The notes below the pieces were generated by a model. The model was not told the DNA's origin, made no database searches, and saw only the letters and a program-made list of their open reading frames with translations. 64,000 bases of DNA from Candidatus Aminicenantota bacterium (GTDB lineage: Bacteria; Acidobacteriota; Aminicenantia; Aminicenantales; Saccharicenantaceae), in the NCBI GenBank assembly GCA_014360015.1, contig JACIYJ010000007.1, forward strand, positions 110,955-174,954, in the 5' to 3' direction. The position numbers and the translations under genes were made by a program. Positions 45,171-54,137 of this stretch are shown here, one piece after another. Numbering within the stretch: position 1 is the stretch's first letter; the number at the start of each line of letters is the position of its first letter.

Positions 45171-47886
45171 GATTTTTTAGAACTTTTTTCAGGAAAGTCC
45201 CGGTAATGGAACCGGGTGTTGCGGCTACTTCTTCCGGCGTTCCCTGAGCCACCACATAACCGCCGCGCTCCCCACCTTCCGGTCCTAAATCGATGACATA
45301 ATCAGCACATTTTATAACTTCAAGATTGTGTTCGATGACCACTAAGCTATGTCCCTGTTCCACCAGCTTCTGGAAGCAATTTAGAAGCACCTTGACATCA
45401 TCCAGATGGAGACCGATGGTTGGCTCATCAAAAAGGTAAAGGATTCTTTTGTTCTTTTCATGAACCAAATGGTAAGCCAGTTTGATCCGCTGGAGTTCGC
45501 CGCCGGAAAGAGTGGTGGTGGGCTGGCCAAGTTTGAGATAACCCAGGCCCACTTCAGCCAATGGACGCAGCCGGCGATCAATGTCAGGATAACCGGAGAA
45601 AAAGTCCAGAGCTTCGTTGACACTCATGTTCAGGACATCGTGGATGCTCTTTCCACGGTATTTTATTTCCAGAATCTCCGGTTGGTATCTCCGGCCGCCA
45701 CAGGTTTCGCAGGTGAGAATCACGTTGCTTAAAAACTGCATTTCCACTTCCTGAAAGCCGGCGCCCTTGCAGTCCGGGCACTGACCTTTGGCCGTGTTGA
45801 ATGAAAAATGGCTGGCTTTATAACCAAGAATTCTGGCTTCCCGGGTTGAAGCAAACACTTCTCTTATTCCATCCAGAGCCTTGGTATAGGTGGCCGGGAT
45901 GGAGCGCGGAGAAGTGCTCAGCGGCGACTGGTCAACTCTTATGACCTTATCGATTTTTTCACCGCCAGAAATCCGGTCAAAGCCGTCGGTAGTTTCGCTG
46001 GTAATACCTTTATAGATGACTTCATCAATCAGAGTGCTCTTACCCGAGCCTGAAACTCCTGTGATGCAGACAAAAACACCCAGCGGAACTTTAAGGTTGA
46101 GGTTTTTGAGATTGTGTTTTCTGGCTCCGTATATTTCCAGAAACCCGGCTGGCTGGCGCCTTCTGGCTGGCACCGGAATGGAAATTTCTTCGCGGAGATA
46201 CTTGGCTGTAAGCGACTGGCTGTGTTTTAAAAAACTGTCCATCTCGCCGGCGTAGATTACTTGCCCACCAAACTCACCAGCTCCGGGCCCAAGGTCGATG
46301 AGATAATCAGCTTCCCTGATGATTTCCGGGTCGTGCTCCACCACGATCACGGTGTTTCCGATGTCCTGAAGACTGCGAAGTATTTTCACCAGCCGATGGT
46401 TGTCACGTGGATGCAGGCCGATAGATGGCTCGTCTAAGATAAAGAGTGTGCCAACCAGTGAGGCGCTCAGGGCTGCAGCTAAGTTTATTCGCTGAGCTTC
46501 GCCTCCGCTCAGAGTAAAAGTCATCCGGTCTAAGGTCAGATAATCCAGGCCGACTTCTAACAAGAACTTCAACCTGTTTTTTATTTCCTGGATAAGCTTT
46601 TCTCCAACCTTCTGTTCGTAAGGAGTCAGTGGAAGCTGCTCGAGAAAATCGTAAGCTTCTTTAACCGTCAGAGCGTTGAACTCACCGATAGACTTTCCTT
46701 GAATCTTGATGGCTAAGGCTTTTTCATTAAGTCTGGTCCGATTGCAGGCCGGGCAGGGAACGAATTTTCGATAACGGCTGAGCAGTACCCTGACCTGAAC
46801 TTTGTATTTTTTTGATTCCAGCCAGTCAAAAAAGCCTTTGACTCCGTAATAACCATCTCCGCCATCCAGAACGAATCTCTGATGTTCAGGCTTGAGCCGG
46901 GCAAAGGGCACATTGGTTGGAATACCCCGTTTTCTAGCTTCTCTGATGAGCTCCCGGAGAAGTCCACGGGAAGCAGGCTTGGTCCAGGGTTCCACCGCTC
47001 CTTCTTCTATGGATTTATTCTTATCAGGAATGATTTTATCTTCGTCTAAAACAGCCAGGTCACCAAAACCATGACAGACCGGACAGGCGCCCTGGGGGCT
47101 GTTGAAGGACAGCAGGTTGGGGTGAGGTTCTTCGTAAATAATCCCACAGGATTTGCACTCAAGATGTTCAGAAAAAATAAACATCTGGCCATTCTCCGAG
47201 TGCACTCTGACCCGACCCTCTCCTTTTTTCAGGCCGATTTCTAAGGAATCAACCAGGCGCTCCCGGTCTTCGCAATCAAGCTGAAGCCAGTCAACCAGAA
47301 CCTCCAGCCCATTTTTCCTCCTGGTCGTATCTCCAGCTTCATCAATGGACAGGATTTTGTCCATATGATAGATTTTCAAAAAGCCCTCTTTTTTTAATTC
47401 AGAAAGCTTTTTTTCTTCCGGCCAGAGAAAGGTGATGGCAATTTTGGTTCCTGCAGGTAGCCTGAAAAGAGTTTCCACCATGGAATCGATTGTGTCTTTT
47501 TTAACCGGCTGTCCACATTTAAGGCAATGGATAGTCCCGAGGCGGGCATACAAAACACGAAGAAAATCGTAGATTTCAGTGACCGTGGCTACAGTTGACC
47601 TTGGGTTTTTTGAAGTGGCTTTCTGCTGGATGGCGATAGCTGGCGGGATACCTTCAATCAGGTCAGCCTCAGGTTTGTCCATTCGTTCCAGAAACTGGCG
47701 GGCGTAAGAAGAAAGGGACTCTAAGTATCGCCTCTGGCCTTCAGCATAGAGGGTGTCAAAGGCTAAGGACGATTTACCAGAACCGCTGACTCCCGTGATG
47801 ACAATCAATTTGCCCACGGGTAAATCGATGTCAATATTCTTCAGGTTATGGACGCGAACCCCGCGCAGGATGATTTTTTCTTCCAT
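45157..47886 (-). CDS. uvrA: Excinuclease ABC subunit A
   Basis: A 909-residue DNA damage sensor of nucleotide excision repair with two ABC ATPase modules. Walker A sites are GVSGSGKSS (near residue 31) and GVSGSGKST (second half), and signature segments are [10 protein letters not shown] and [10 protein letters not shown]. Zinc-binding cysteines occur in [13 protein letters not shown] and [14 protein letters not shown]. Length is normal. The ATG has no Shine-Dalgarno, and the -10 element lies only 10 bases upstream, which suggests a leaderless or near-leaderless mRNA. Confidence 0.97.
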   Translation of the reverse strand: MEEKIILRGVRVHNLKNIDIDLPVGKLIVITGVSGSGKSSLAFDTLYAEGQRRYLESLSSYARQFLERMDKPEADLIEGIPPAIAIQQKATSKNPRSTVATVTEIYDFLRVLYARLGTIHCLKCGQPVKKDTIDSMVETLFRLPAGTKIAITFLWPEEKKLSELKKEGFLKIYHMDKILSIDEAGDTTRRKNGLEVLVDWLQLDCEDRERLVDSLEIGLKKGEGRVRVHSENGQMFIFSEHLECKSCGIIYEEPHPNLLSFNSPQGACPVCHGFGDLAVLDEDKIIPDKNKSIEEGAVEPWTKPASRGLLRELIREARKRGIPTNVPFARLKPEHQRFVLDGGDGYYGVKGFFDWLESKKYKVQVRVLLSRYRKFVPCPACNRTRLNEKALAIKIQGKSIGEFNALTVKEAYDFLEQLPLTPYEQKVGEKLIQEIKNRLKFLLEVGLDYLTLDRMTFTLSGGEAQRINLAAALSASLVGTLFILDEPSIGLHPRDNHRLVKILRSLQDIGNTVIVVEHDPEIIREADYLIDLGPGAGEFGGQVIYAGEMDSFLKHSQSLTAKYLREEISIPVPARRRQPAGFLEIYGARKHNLKNLNLKVPLGVFVCITGVSGSGKSTLIDEVIYKGITSETTDGFDRISGGEKIDKVIRVDQSPLSTSPRSIPATYTKALDGIREVFASTREARILGYKASHFSFNTAKGQCPDCKGAGFQEVEMQFLSNVILTCETCGGRRYQPEILEIKYRGKSIHDVLNMSVNEALDFFSGYPDIDRRLRPLAEVGLGYLKLGQPTTTLSGGELQRIKLAYHLVHEKNKRILYLFDEPTIGLHLDDVKVLLNCFQKLVEQGHSLVVIEHNLEVIKCADYVIDLGPEGGERGGYVVAQGTPEEVAATPGSITGTFLKKVLKNLNQA

Positions 47887-47895
47887 GGAGAAAAA

Positions 47896-47924
47896 ATTAT
47901 ACTCTGAATAAGAATTTCTGGTAA
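47896..47924 (-). promoter_or_regulatory. Promoter of uvrA, apparently leaderless
   Basis: On the minus strand TTACCA (47924-47919), 17-base spacer, perfect TATAAT (47901-47896). The start would be near 47889, about three bases before the uvrA ATG. Confidence 0.5.
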
Positions 47925-47952
47925 GGGCCGAGAAATTTAACCGGAGCTCTGG

Positions 47953-47958
47953 TATAAT
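47953..47958 (+). promoter_or_regulatory. Extended -10 promoter of mntP, apparently leaderless
   Basis: TGGTATAAT gives a TGn extended -10 with perfect TATAAT at 47953. The predicted start near 47965 is about four bases before the mntP ATG, and no Shine-Dalgarno is present. Confidence 0.5.
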
Positions 47959-47968
47959 TTAAAACCCT

Positions 47969-48529
47969 ATGAAGGTAATAATTCTCCTCGGAATTGCCTT
48001 AGCCTTAGCCATCGACGCTTTTGCCGTGACTGTTGGTCTGGCTTGTTCGCTTTCGGGCCTGAGTCGCAGACAGGCTTTTCGTTTAGCCACTCATTTCGGC
48101 CTTTTTCAGTTCATCATGCCTGTAATCGGCTGGGTTATAGGTGAAAATCTGCTCAGGCTGATTTCCAGGTATGACCACTGGGTGGCTTTCGGACTTCTTC
48201 TGGTTATCGGCTTTAAAATGATAATTGAATCTTTTCGGGTCAAAGATGAGAAATGCCAGGAGAAAGACCCGACCACAGGCTGGTCGCTTCTGGTGCTGGC
48301 TTTAGCCACCAGCCAGGATGCTTTAGCCACGGGCTTGAGCTTAGCAGTCATCGGTCTCAACATCTGGGTAGCCTGCACAGTCATCGGGATCACCGCTTTT
48401 TCCATGACTCTTCTGGCCAGCCGAGTCGGCCCTCTCTTAGGCAAAGTTTTTGGCCAAAGAGCCGAACTGCTCGGTGGGTTAATCCTGATTCTAATCGGAG
48501 TAAAGATTCTGGTTGACCATCTTAACTGA
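47969..48529 (+). CDS. mntP: Manganese efflux pump MntP
   Basis: A 186-residue inner-membrane exporter of about six helices that removes excess Mn2+. It carries the duplicated acidic transmembrane motifs of the family: LALAIDAFAVTVGLACS in the first half and LATSQDALATGLSLA in the second. A short charged loop (FRVKDEKCQEKDPTTG) separates the halves. No yybP-ykoY manganese riboswitch precedes it, and the leader seems to be nearly absent. It is divergent from uvrA across an 82-base gap. Confidence 0.92.
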   Translation: MKVIILLGIALALAIDAFAVTVGLACSLSGLSRRQAFRLATHFGLFQFIMPVIGWVIGENLLRLISRYDHWVAFGLLLVIGFKMIIESFRVKDEKCQEKDPTTGWSLLVLALATSQDALATGLSLAVIGLNIWVACTVIGITAFSMTLLASRVGPLLGKVFGQRAELLGGLILILIGVKILVDHLN

Positions 48530-48637
48530 AGATTTTTTTGACATTTATGATGTTTTTTCTATAATAACTTTTGCTTGAAATTGAACAGTCTGGCAGATTA
48601 ATGGCTTATTTGGAGTATTAACCGGTGAGGAGGCTGA

Positions 48638-49012
48638 TTGATTTTTGGAGTGGGCATAGACATCATCGAAGTTAGTAGAGTAGAAGATAAACTCAACCGC
48701 ACACCAGGGTTGAAAGAGAAGCTCTATACTCCGGTGGAAATTGCTTATTGCGAGAGCAAAAAATTTCCCTATCAGCACTATGCGGCCCGCTTTGCGGCCA
48801 AAGAAGCGTTTTTGAAAGCACTGGGGACTGGCTGGAGCCAGGGGATAAAATTTTCAGAAGTTGAAATCCGCAACTTAGAATCTGGACAGCCGGTGATTGA
48901 AGTTTATGGCCGGGCCAAAGAACTCTGTCAGGTTCAGGGGATAAACCGCTTCTTTGTTTCACTGTCTCATCTTAAAACCCATGCCGTCGCCACGGTAATT
49001 TTAGAGAAATAA
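48638..49012 (+). CDS. acpS: Holo-acyl carrier protein synthase
   Basis: A 124-residue phosphopantetheinyl transferase that converts apo-ACP to holo-ACP using CoA. It has FGVGIDIIEVSRVED at the start and RFAAKEAFLKALGTG, the Mg2+/CoA site. The start codon is TTG at 48638, supported by GGTGAGGAGG just upstream and by the family N-terminus beginning MI-FGVG. It is 19 bases before an acetyl-CoA synthetase gene and shares the operon with a carrier protein, its direct substrate. Confidence 0.93.
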   Translation: MIFGVGIDIIEVSRVEDKLNRTPGLKEKLYTPVEIAYCESKKFPYQHYAARFAAKEAFLKALGTGWSQGIKFSEVEIRNLESGQPVIEVYGRAKELCQVQGINRFFVSLSHLKTHAVATVILEK

Positions 49013-49031
49013 ATGAAAACAGGGAGGGAAT

Positions 49032-50735
49032 ATGTCCAACTTCGGCTCTTATGAAGAAAGAGTAAAAAGTTTTTCCTGGGCGCTCAGCGAACAGGAGCTT
49101 AGCTACCAACCCGGCCAGGTGATCAACATCGGCTGGTATTGCTCAGACCGCATCTGCCAGATGGGTAAAGCCGATAAAGTGGCGCTCATCTGGGAAGGCT
49201 TTACCGGTGAGAAGAAAGTCTTTACCTACAATGATCTCCGGCTTTATTCCAATACCATAGCCAAATTTATAACTGACCTGGGAATTAAGGCCGGGGATCG
49301 GATATGCCTGTTTATGGACAGGATTCCCGAGCTATACATCGGCTTTCTGGGGATCCTCAAAACCGGAGCCATTGTCCAGCCGCTGTTTTCAGCTTTTGGC
49401 GAAGAATCGCTCTTTGTCCGGCTGGAGAACGCTCAAACCTCAGCTATCTTCACCCAGAAGAAGCATGTGTCTAAGGTTAGAAAAATAAGGGATAAATTAC
49501 CGCACTTAAAACATATCATCATTGTTGATTACGACGGCAAATCGACACTCCAGGAAAGAGAAGTAGCTTTTTCCATGGAGCAGACAGAGAAGGTGGATAA
49601 TTTTGAAATTTATCCAACTTATGCCGAAACTCCGTCAGTTCTCCATTATACTTCGGGCACGACCGGAATGCCCAAGGGAGTTCAGCACGTTCATTATTCA
49701 CTGATTTCTCAATACATCACTGCCAAATGGGTTCTGGATCTCAGGGATGATGACATCTATTGGTGCACCGCTGACCCAGGCTGGGTCACAGGGACTTCTT
49801 ACGGCATCATTGGTCCTTTCAGCCTGGGTGTGACTCAGTGTGTCTTAGACAGCGGCTTTTCGGCTGAAGCCTGGTATCGGTTTATCGAGAAAAACCGGGT
49901 AACTGTCTGGTACACGGCACCAACGGCCATCAGGTCGTTGATGAAAGCCGGCGATGAAATAATCAAAAAGTTTGACCTGTCGTCGCTTCGCCATCTGGCC
50001 AGCGTCGGCGAGCCGCTCAATCCTGAAGCAGTCAACTGGTCGATCAGGGTTTTTGGTAAGCCCTTCCACGACACCTACTGGCAGACTGAAACCGGCTGCA
50101 TTGTCATCACCAACTTTCCTGGAATGCCGGTAAAGCCTGGTTCGATGGGCCGTCCTTTTCCTGGAATCACGGCTACGGTGCTCAATCCTAACAACTATGA
50201 GCCCTATCCTGAACCCGGGAGAATTGGACTAATTGGCCTTAAACCTGGCTGGCCTTCGATGATGCGAACCTACTGGAATAATGAGGAAGCTTACAGGAAT
50301 AAGTTTCGTAACGGCTGGTATCTGACCGGTGACCGGGCCAGGATTGATAAGGAAGGTTATTTCTGGTTTGTTGGCCGCGACGATGATGTCATCAACACCG
50401 GTGGCCACCTCGTCAGTCCATTTGAAGTGGAGTCAGCACTTCTCGAGCATCAGGCCGTGGCTGAGTCGGCGGTGGTCAGCAAGCCTGATCCGATCAATAT
50501 GGAAGTGGTTAAAGCCTTTGTTACACTGAAGCCTGGCTTTACGCCATCCAAAGACCTGGAACTCGATATCATGAACTTCATCCGGAAAAAACTGTCGCCT
50601 TTAGCCATGCCGCAGGAGATTGAGTTCGTCGACTCCCTACCAAAAACTCGAAGCGGCAAAATTATGAGACGGATTCTTCATGCTAAGGAATGGGGTGAAG
50701 AGATTGGCGACACCTCCACCCTGGAAAATGATTGA
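49032..50735 (+). CDS. acsA: Acetyl-CoA synthetase-like AMP-forming ligase
   Basis: A 567-residue adenylating enzyme close to the Bacillus-type AcsA. Motifs include LHYTSGTTGMPKGVQHVH, WCTADPGWVTGTSYGI (characteristic acetate-type pocket with Trp), DTYWQTETG, and the C-terminal catalytic lysine in TRSGKIMRR. It makes acetyl-AMP and then acetyl-CoA. Its position directly before a free-standing ACP and a Kbl-type enzyme allows the alternative that the acyl group is passed to the carrier protein. Its C-terminal lysine would be a target for acetylation by the Pat-like protein at 54138. Confidence 0.9.
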   Translation: MSNFGSYEERVKSFSWALSEQELSYQPGQVINIGWYCSDRICQMGKADKVALIWEGFTGEKKVFTYNDLRLYSNTIAKFITDLGIKAGDRICLFMDRIPELYIGFLGILKTGAIVQPLFSAFGEESLFVRLENAQTSAIFTQKKHVSKVRKIRDKLPHLKHIIIVDYDGKSTLQEREVAFSMEQTEKVDNFEIYPTYAETPSVLHYTSGTTGMPKGVQHVHYSLISQYITAKWVLDLRDDDIYWCTADPGWVTGTSYGIIGPFSLGVTQCVLDSGFSAEAWYRFIEKNRVTVWYTAPTAIRSLMKAGDEIIKKFDLSSLRHLASVGEPLNPEAVNWSIRVFGKPFHDTYWQTETGCIVITNFPGMPVKPGSMGRPFPGITATVLNPNNYEPYPEPGRIGLIGLKPGWPSMMRTYWNNEEAYRNKFRNGWYLTGDRARIDKEGYFWFVGRDDDVINTGGHLVSPFEVESALLEHQAVAESAVVSKPDPINMEVVKAFVTLKPGFTPSKDLELDIMNFIRKKLSPLAMPQEIEFVDSLPKTRSGKIMRRILHAKEWGEEIGDTSTLEND

Positions 50736-50787
50736 AATAGTTGAAAAAAATCCTTAGATAAATAAGAATTAAAAAAGGAGTAAGATA

Positions 50788-51036
50788 ATGGACGAATTAA
50801 AAGAAATCATCAAGAACTATATCATCAACGAGTATCTTGAGCCTGATTCCGACCCCATCACTTACGACACCCCGCTCATCTCTGGCGGTATCGTCGATTC
50901 TTTTTCCATGGTCTCGTTGAAGAGATTCTTAGAGAACAAATACAACATTCAGATTCCTGATGAAAAAGCCACTCCCGAAGCTTTTGACTCGGTCAACAAG
51001 ATAGCAGAGCTGGTCAGAGAGTTTGTCAAAGTTTAA
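50788..51036 (+). CDS. Free-standing acyl carrier protein
   Basis: An 82-residue helical carrier protein with the phosphopantetheine attachment motif GGIVDSFSM (Ser38). The usual DSL is DSF, as seen in secondary-metabolism and aminoacyl carrier proteins more than in the fatty acid ACP. It lies 52 bases after the acetyl-CoA synthetase gene and 67 bases before the Kbl-type gene, with AAAGGAGTAAG in front. The context suggests a dedicated carrier for that enzyme pair, charged by the AcpS encoded upstream. Confidence 0.88.
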   Translation: MDELKEIIKNYIINEYLEPDSDPITYDTPLISGGIVDSFSMVSLKRFLENKYNIQIPDEKATPEAFDSVNKIAELVREFVKV

Positions 51037-51103
51037 ATCCTGCCTGAGCTGGCTCAAGAATTTTTTGCTCGGCAGGTCTTAAATAAATTCAGAGGAGGAG
51101 AGA

Positions 51104-52351
51104 ATGGCTTTTTCTGATAGCGTTAGGCAATTATATCAGGATCAATTAAAGGCTCTGAAAGAAGCGGGTATTTTTAAGGAGGAAAGGTTTATCCATTCAC
51201 CGCAGGGAGCTGATATAGAAGTTGAGTTTCCGGCCGGCTCTTCGCTCAAAAAAGTCATCAACATGTGTGCCAACAATTACCTCGGGCTATCCAGCCATCC
51301 CGAGGTTATAAAAGCGGCTCATGAAGGCCTGGAAACCCGTGGTTTTGGGATGTCTTCAGTCAGATTCATCTGTGGCACCCAGGACATTCACCGCGAGCTC
51401 GAGAAAAAGATGACCGAGTTTCTTGGCACTGAAGATACCATTCTTTTCCCGTCCTGCATGGATGCTAATGCCGGCGTCTTCGAAGCCATCCTGACCAAGG
51501 ATGATGTCATCATTTCTGACCGTTTAGTACACGCTTCCTTGATTGACGGCATCAGGCTGTGCAGCGCTATGCATGACACCTACAAACATTCCGATATGGA
51601 ACATCTCGAGCAGAAACTCCAAATGTACCAGGATAAGAGATTGAGGCTGGTGGTAACAGACGGCGTTTTTTCCATGGATGGCGACACAGCCAAGCTCGAT
51701 CAGATGGTGGCCCTGTGCGAGAAATACAACGCCATGCTCTTAGTTGATGATTCCCATGCCACCGGCTTTATTGGCAAAACCGGACGTGGCACTCATGAAA
51801 AGTACGGGGTGATGGGTAAAATCGACATCATTACCACCACCTTCGGAAAAGCTCTTGGTGGAGCCACTGGCGGCTGTGTGTCTGGAAGAGCGGAGTTAGT
51901 GGAGATGTGCCGCCAGAAAGCCAGACCTTACCTTTTCTCCAACACCATCGCTCCGGTTATCATCGCTGGGATACTCAAGGTCCTGGAAATTCTCTCGGCT
52001 ACAACCGAGCGCCGCGACAAGCTGGAGAAAAACACTGAATACTGGAGGAAGGGACTGACTGAAGCCGGATTTATCGTCAAAGAAGGCGACACCCCGATTG
52101 TCCCCATCATGCTCTACAACGCCAAGCTGTCTCAGGATTTCTCCAGAGCTCTGTATGAAGAAGGGGTTTACGCCATCGGTTTCTTCTTCCCAGTTGTGCC
52201 TCAGGGCCAGGCCCGGATCAGAACCCAGATTTCTGCCGCTCACGAAATTCATCATCTGGACAGAGCCCTTGATGCTTTCATCAAGGTTGGCAAGAAGTTC
52301 GACATCCTGCACCGCAGCAAGCAGGAAATCATAGAGATGTACGGGATGTAA
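51104..52351 (+). CDS. kbl: Alpha-oxoamine synthase, Kbl-type (glycine C-acetyltransferase-like)
   Basis: A 415-residue PLP enzyme of the alpha-oxoamine synthase family. It matches Kbl closely: INMCANNYLGLSSHPEV, RFICGTQDIHRELE, TDGVFSMDGD, LVDDSHATGFIG and TTTFGKALGGATGG with PLP-binding Lys249. Kbl joins glycine and acetyl-CoA to 2-amino-3-ketobutyrate. No threonine dehydrogenase (tdh) is adjacent, unlike the usual kbl-tdh pair. Relatives such as serine palmitoyltransferase use longer acyl groups, and some take them from ACP, so an acyl-ACP substrate is possible given the neighbours. Confidence 0.88.
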   Translation: MAFSDSVRQLYQDQLKALKEAGIFKEERFIHSPQGADIEVEFPAGSSLKKVINMCANNYLGLSSHPEVIKAAHEGLETRGFGMSSVRFICGTQDIHRELEKKMTEFLGTEDTILFPSCMDANAGVFEAILTKDDVIISDRLVHASLIDGIRLCSAMHDTYKHSDMEHLEQKLQMYQDKRLRLVVTDGVFSMDGDTAKLDQMVALCEKYNAMLLVDDSHATGFIGKTGRGTHEKYGVMGKIDIITTTFGKALGGATGGCVSGRAELVEMCRQKARPYLFSNTIAPVIIAGILKVLEILSATTERRDKLEKNTEYWRKGLTEAGFIVKEGDTPIVPIMLYNAKLSQDFSRALYEEGVYAIGFFFPVVPQGQARIRTQISAAHEIHHLDRALDAFIKVGKKFDILHRSKQEIIEMYGM

Positions 52352-52396
52352 GGCTGAATAACCGCGGCCAGGCAGAAGCCTGGGAGTATGATAATT

Positions 52397-52466
52397 CCTA
52401 CTATATTAGTAGGGATAATCAAATAAGTCCTGCTTCGGTCTGAAGCTCTGAACTGTTGAACAGTTC
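52397..52466. repeat. Two short perfect palindromes in the kbl/porin intergenic gap
   Basis: CCTACTA-TAT-TAGTAGG (52397-52413) and GAACTGTT-G-AACAGTTC (52450-52466) are both perfect. They lie downstream of kbl and before the bidirectional terminator. The second looks like a dimeric protein-binding site, but no gene starts nearby. Confidence 0.45.
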
Positions 52467-52596
52467 AATCAAAATAACGGTGAATAATATATCTTTTATT
52501 TATGGTTGATTCTTTTAAGCGCAATTGCTGTGGAGTAAAGTTTTGGCTGGCAGGTGGGTAAGAAATCAGAAAGGATGAGGCTTTAAGTTAAAAAAA

Positions 52597-52622
52597 AGCC
52601 CAGAATAGTCTGGCCTTTTTTT
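52597..52622 (+). terminator. Bidirectional terminator between kbl and the porin-like gene
   Basis: Stem AGCCCAGA / TCTGGCCT (one mismatch) is flanked by seven A upstream and seven T downstream, so it can end transcripts from both convergent genes. Confidence 0.7.
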
Positions 52623-52642
52623 ACGAGTGTAGGATTGTATTC

Positions 52643-53899
52643 TCAGAAGAAATAATAAACAGCTGCCAGGAACCGCAGATTGTTTAATGTTCTCGATGGC
52701 GTGACTTTTCCTCTAAGATCAACTGTTCCGTAAGCGGCTGAGGTCAGCTCGATTTCCTGGGCTAAGCGAACTTTCCCGGCACTGTAGATAAAGCGTGGAG
52801 CCAGGCGGAAAACCCGGGCCAGGTTATCACCGCGGCTGTAAATTGGTCCTGTCAGCCCATGGTTGGCACCGAAATTCTTACTGTATCCTGAAAACAAACC
52901 AGCCTGCCATTTTTCACCGTTGGTCTGAATTTCTACCCAGACCGAGCCGGTGTTAATTGGAGCGTAGATCCTGGTTCTGAGAAGCGGATCGGAAATTTCC
53001 CGAACGGCGTAACCACCGAGCATGGTCAAATGATGTAGATTGCCACCATAAACAACTTCAGTCTTAAGGGTCAGGCATCTGGTGGTTATTTTGCCATAAA
53101 TAAAACCGGCGGCCGAGATCAGAGATTCATTGGCTTTGTATCCGGTTTCGGTGACCAGGCGCGGGACGATTTTAAGAAAGTTGACTCCTCCGCCCAGCAA
53201 CAGGTTTTTGTTGGTGAAACCCAGCTTGAGATTAAACTCAGGTAGAGCGGCATTGCGGAAATATACGGTGCTGACCCCATCAGGTCCGGTTGAGGCAAAG
53301 TCTCTCTGGGACAGAGCTGCGGCCGATAGAGAAAGCTTATTCCAGGTCCAGGTAAAGCGCAGCTGCGGTGCTCTGGAAAACGGCTGGAATGGTGCACCGG
53401 TGTTGAAGGAAACCACATCCGGAAAACTATCGGTAATGAACATCGGGTGCCAGAACTGACCGACCAGGAGGTCAGTCTTCTTCCAGTTGAGCTTGAGGTA
53501 AGCATGCCGCAACCTGAAGCCGTTGATATCAGAGTCCGAGTGGCCGAAAAATTCACCCTCAATGTAGCCTGAGGTTTTGGCGCCGAGGGCTTCAGGTCCG
53601 GAGATTTTTAAAGCCAGCCTGGTCTGGATCGAGAGAATGTGAAAAGAATCCTTAGCGTTAAGGTCATTTCCCTGAAAATCAAAAGAAGCATCTTTGGGAT
53701 AGAGCAAAAAATGACCTTCCCGGATGCTTACTGTCTGGCGGGTATCGTAGATAAAGTCAGTTTTGATATATCCAGTTAAGCTGACTGAAACAGGACTGGC
53801 TTTTTCAGCTTGAGCCCGCAGGAAGGAATGGAAACCGGCCAGAAAAGTCAGAATTAATATGCTTGGGAAAATTGATGGGCAAAATTTAACCTTTTTCAT
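52643..53899 (-). CDS. Porin-like outer-membrane beta-barrel protein
   Basis: About 418 residues from the ATG at 53899; an ATG 15 codons upstream is less likely because the signal peptide (KKVKFCPSIFPSILILTF ... FLRAQA) begins at the second one. The mature protein has many amphipathic strands: SGYIEGEFFGHSDSD, RLRHAYLKLNWKKTDLLVGQF, and ends RFLAAVYYFF, a typical barrel terminus. The layout FRLRHAYLKLNW-LLVGQFWHP recalls DcaP/OprP-like porins. Ligand is unknown. No Shine-Dalgarno is obvious. Confidence 0.75.
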   Translation of the reverse strand: MKKVKFCPSIFPSILILTFLAGFHSFLRAQAEKASPVSVSLTGYIKTDFIYDTRQTVSIREGHFLLYPKDASFDFQGNDLNAKDSFHILSIQTRLALKISGPEALGAKTSGYIEGEFFGHSDSDINGFRLRHAYLKLNWKKTDLLVGQFWHPMFITDSFPDVVSFNTGAPFQPFSRAPQLRFTWTWNKLSLSAAALSQRDFASTGPDGVSTVYFRNAALPEFNLKLGFTNKNLLLGGGVNFLKIVPRLVTETGYKANESLISAAGFIYGKITTRCLTLKTEVVYGGNLHHLTMLGGYAVREISDPLLRTRIYAPINTGSVWVEIQTNGEKWQAGLFSGYSKNFGANHGLTGPIYSRGDNLARVFRLAPRFIYSAGKVRLAQEIELTSAAYGTVDLRGKVTPSRTLNNLRFLAAVYYFF

Positions 53900-54137
53900 A
53901 GTGCTTATATTTATAACAAAGAGCCTTTGCGGTGTCCATGACATAAAATTTTTCCGAAGATGGAAATAGAATTTAAATTTTTTAAAAAAACCAATTTCAG
54001 ACGGACTTTATCTTAATGGAAATTTTGCAGCTGGCCGGTCTCTTGATCGGAGAGCCTGATAAAATTATCCTGCTCAGTGACGAAATAGCTCCACAGTCAA
54101 CTTTTATCTTCTGAATGGGGAAGGGATGAAATTATTT

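Noticed and set aside
47896..47958. yybP-ykoY manganese riboswitch before mntP
   Set aside because: The gap is too short and the predicted leader is only a few bases.
51104..52351. Firm call of serine palmitoyltransferase for the Kbl-type gene
   Set aside because: The sequence matches Kbl motifs closely; the lipid role is kept only as a hypothesis from gene context.
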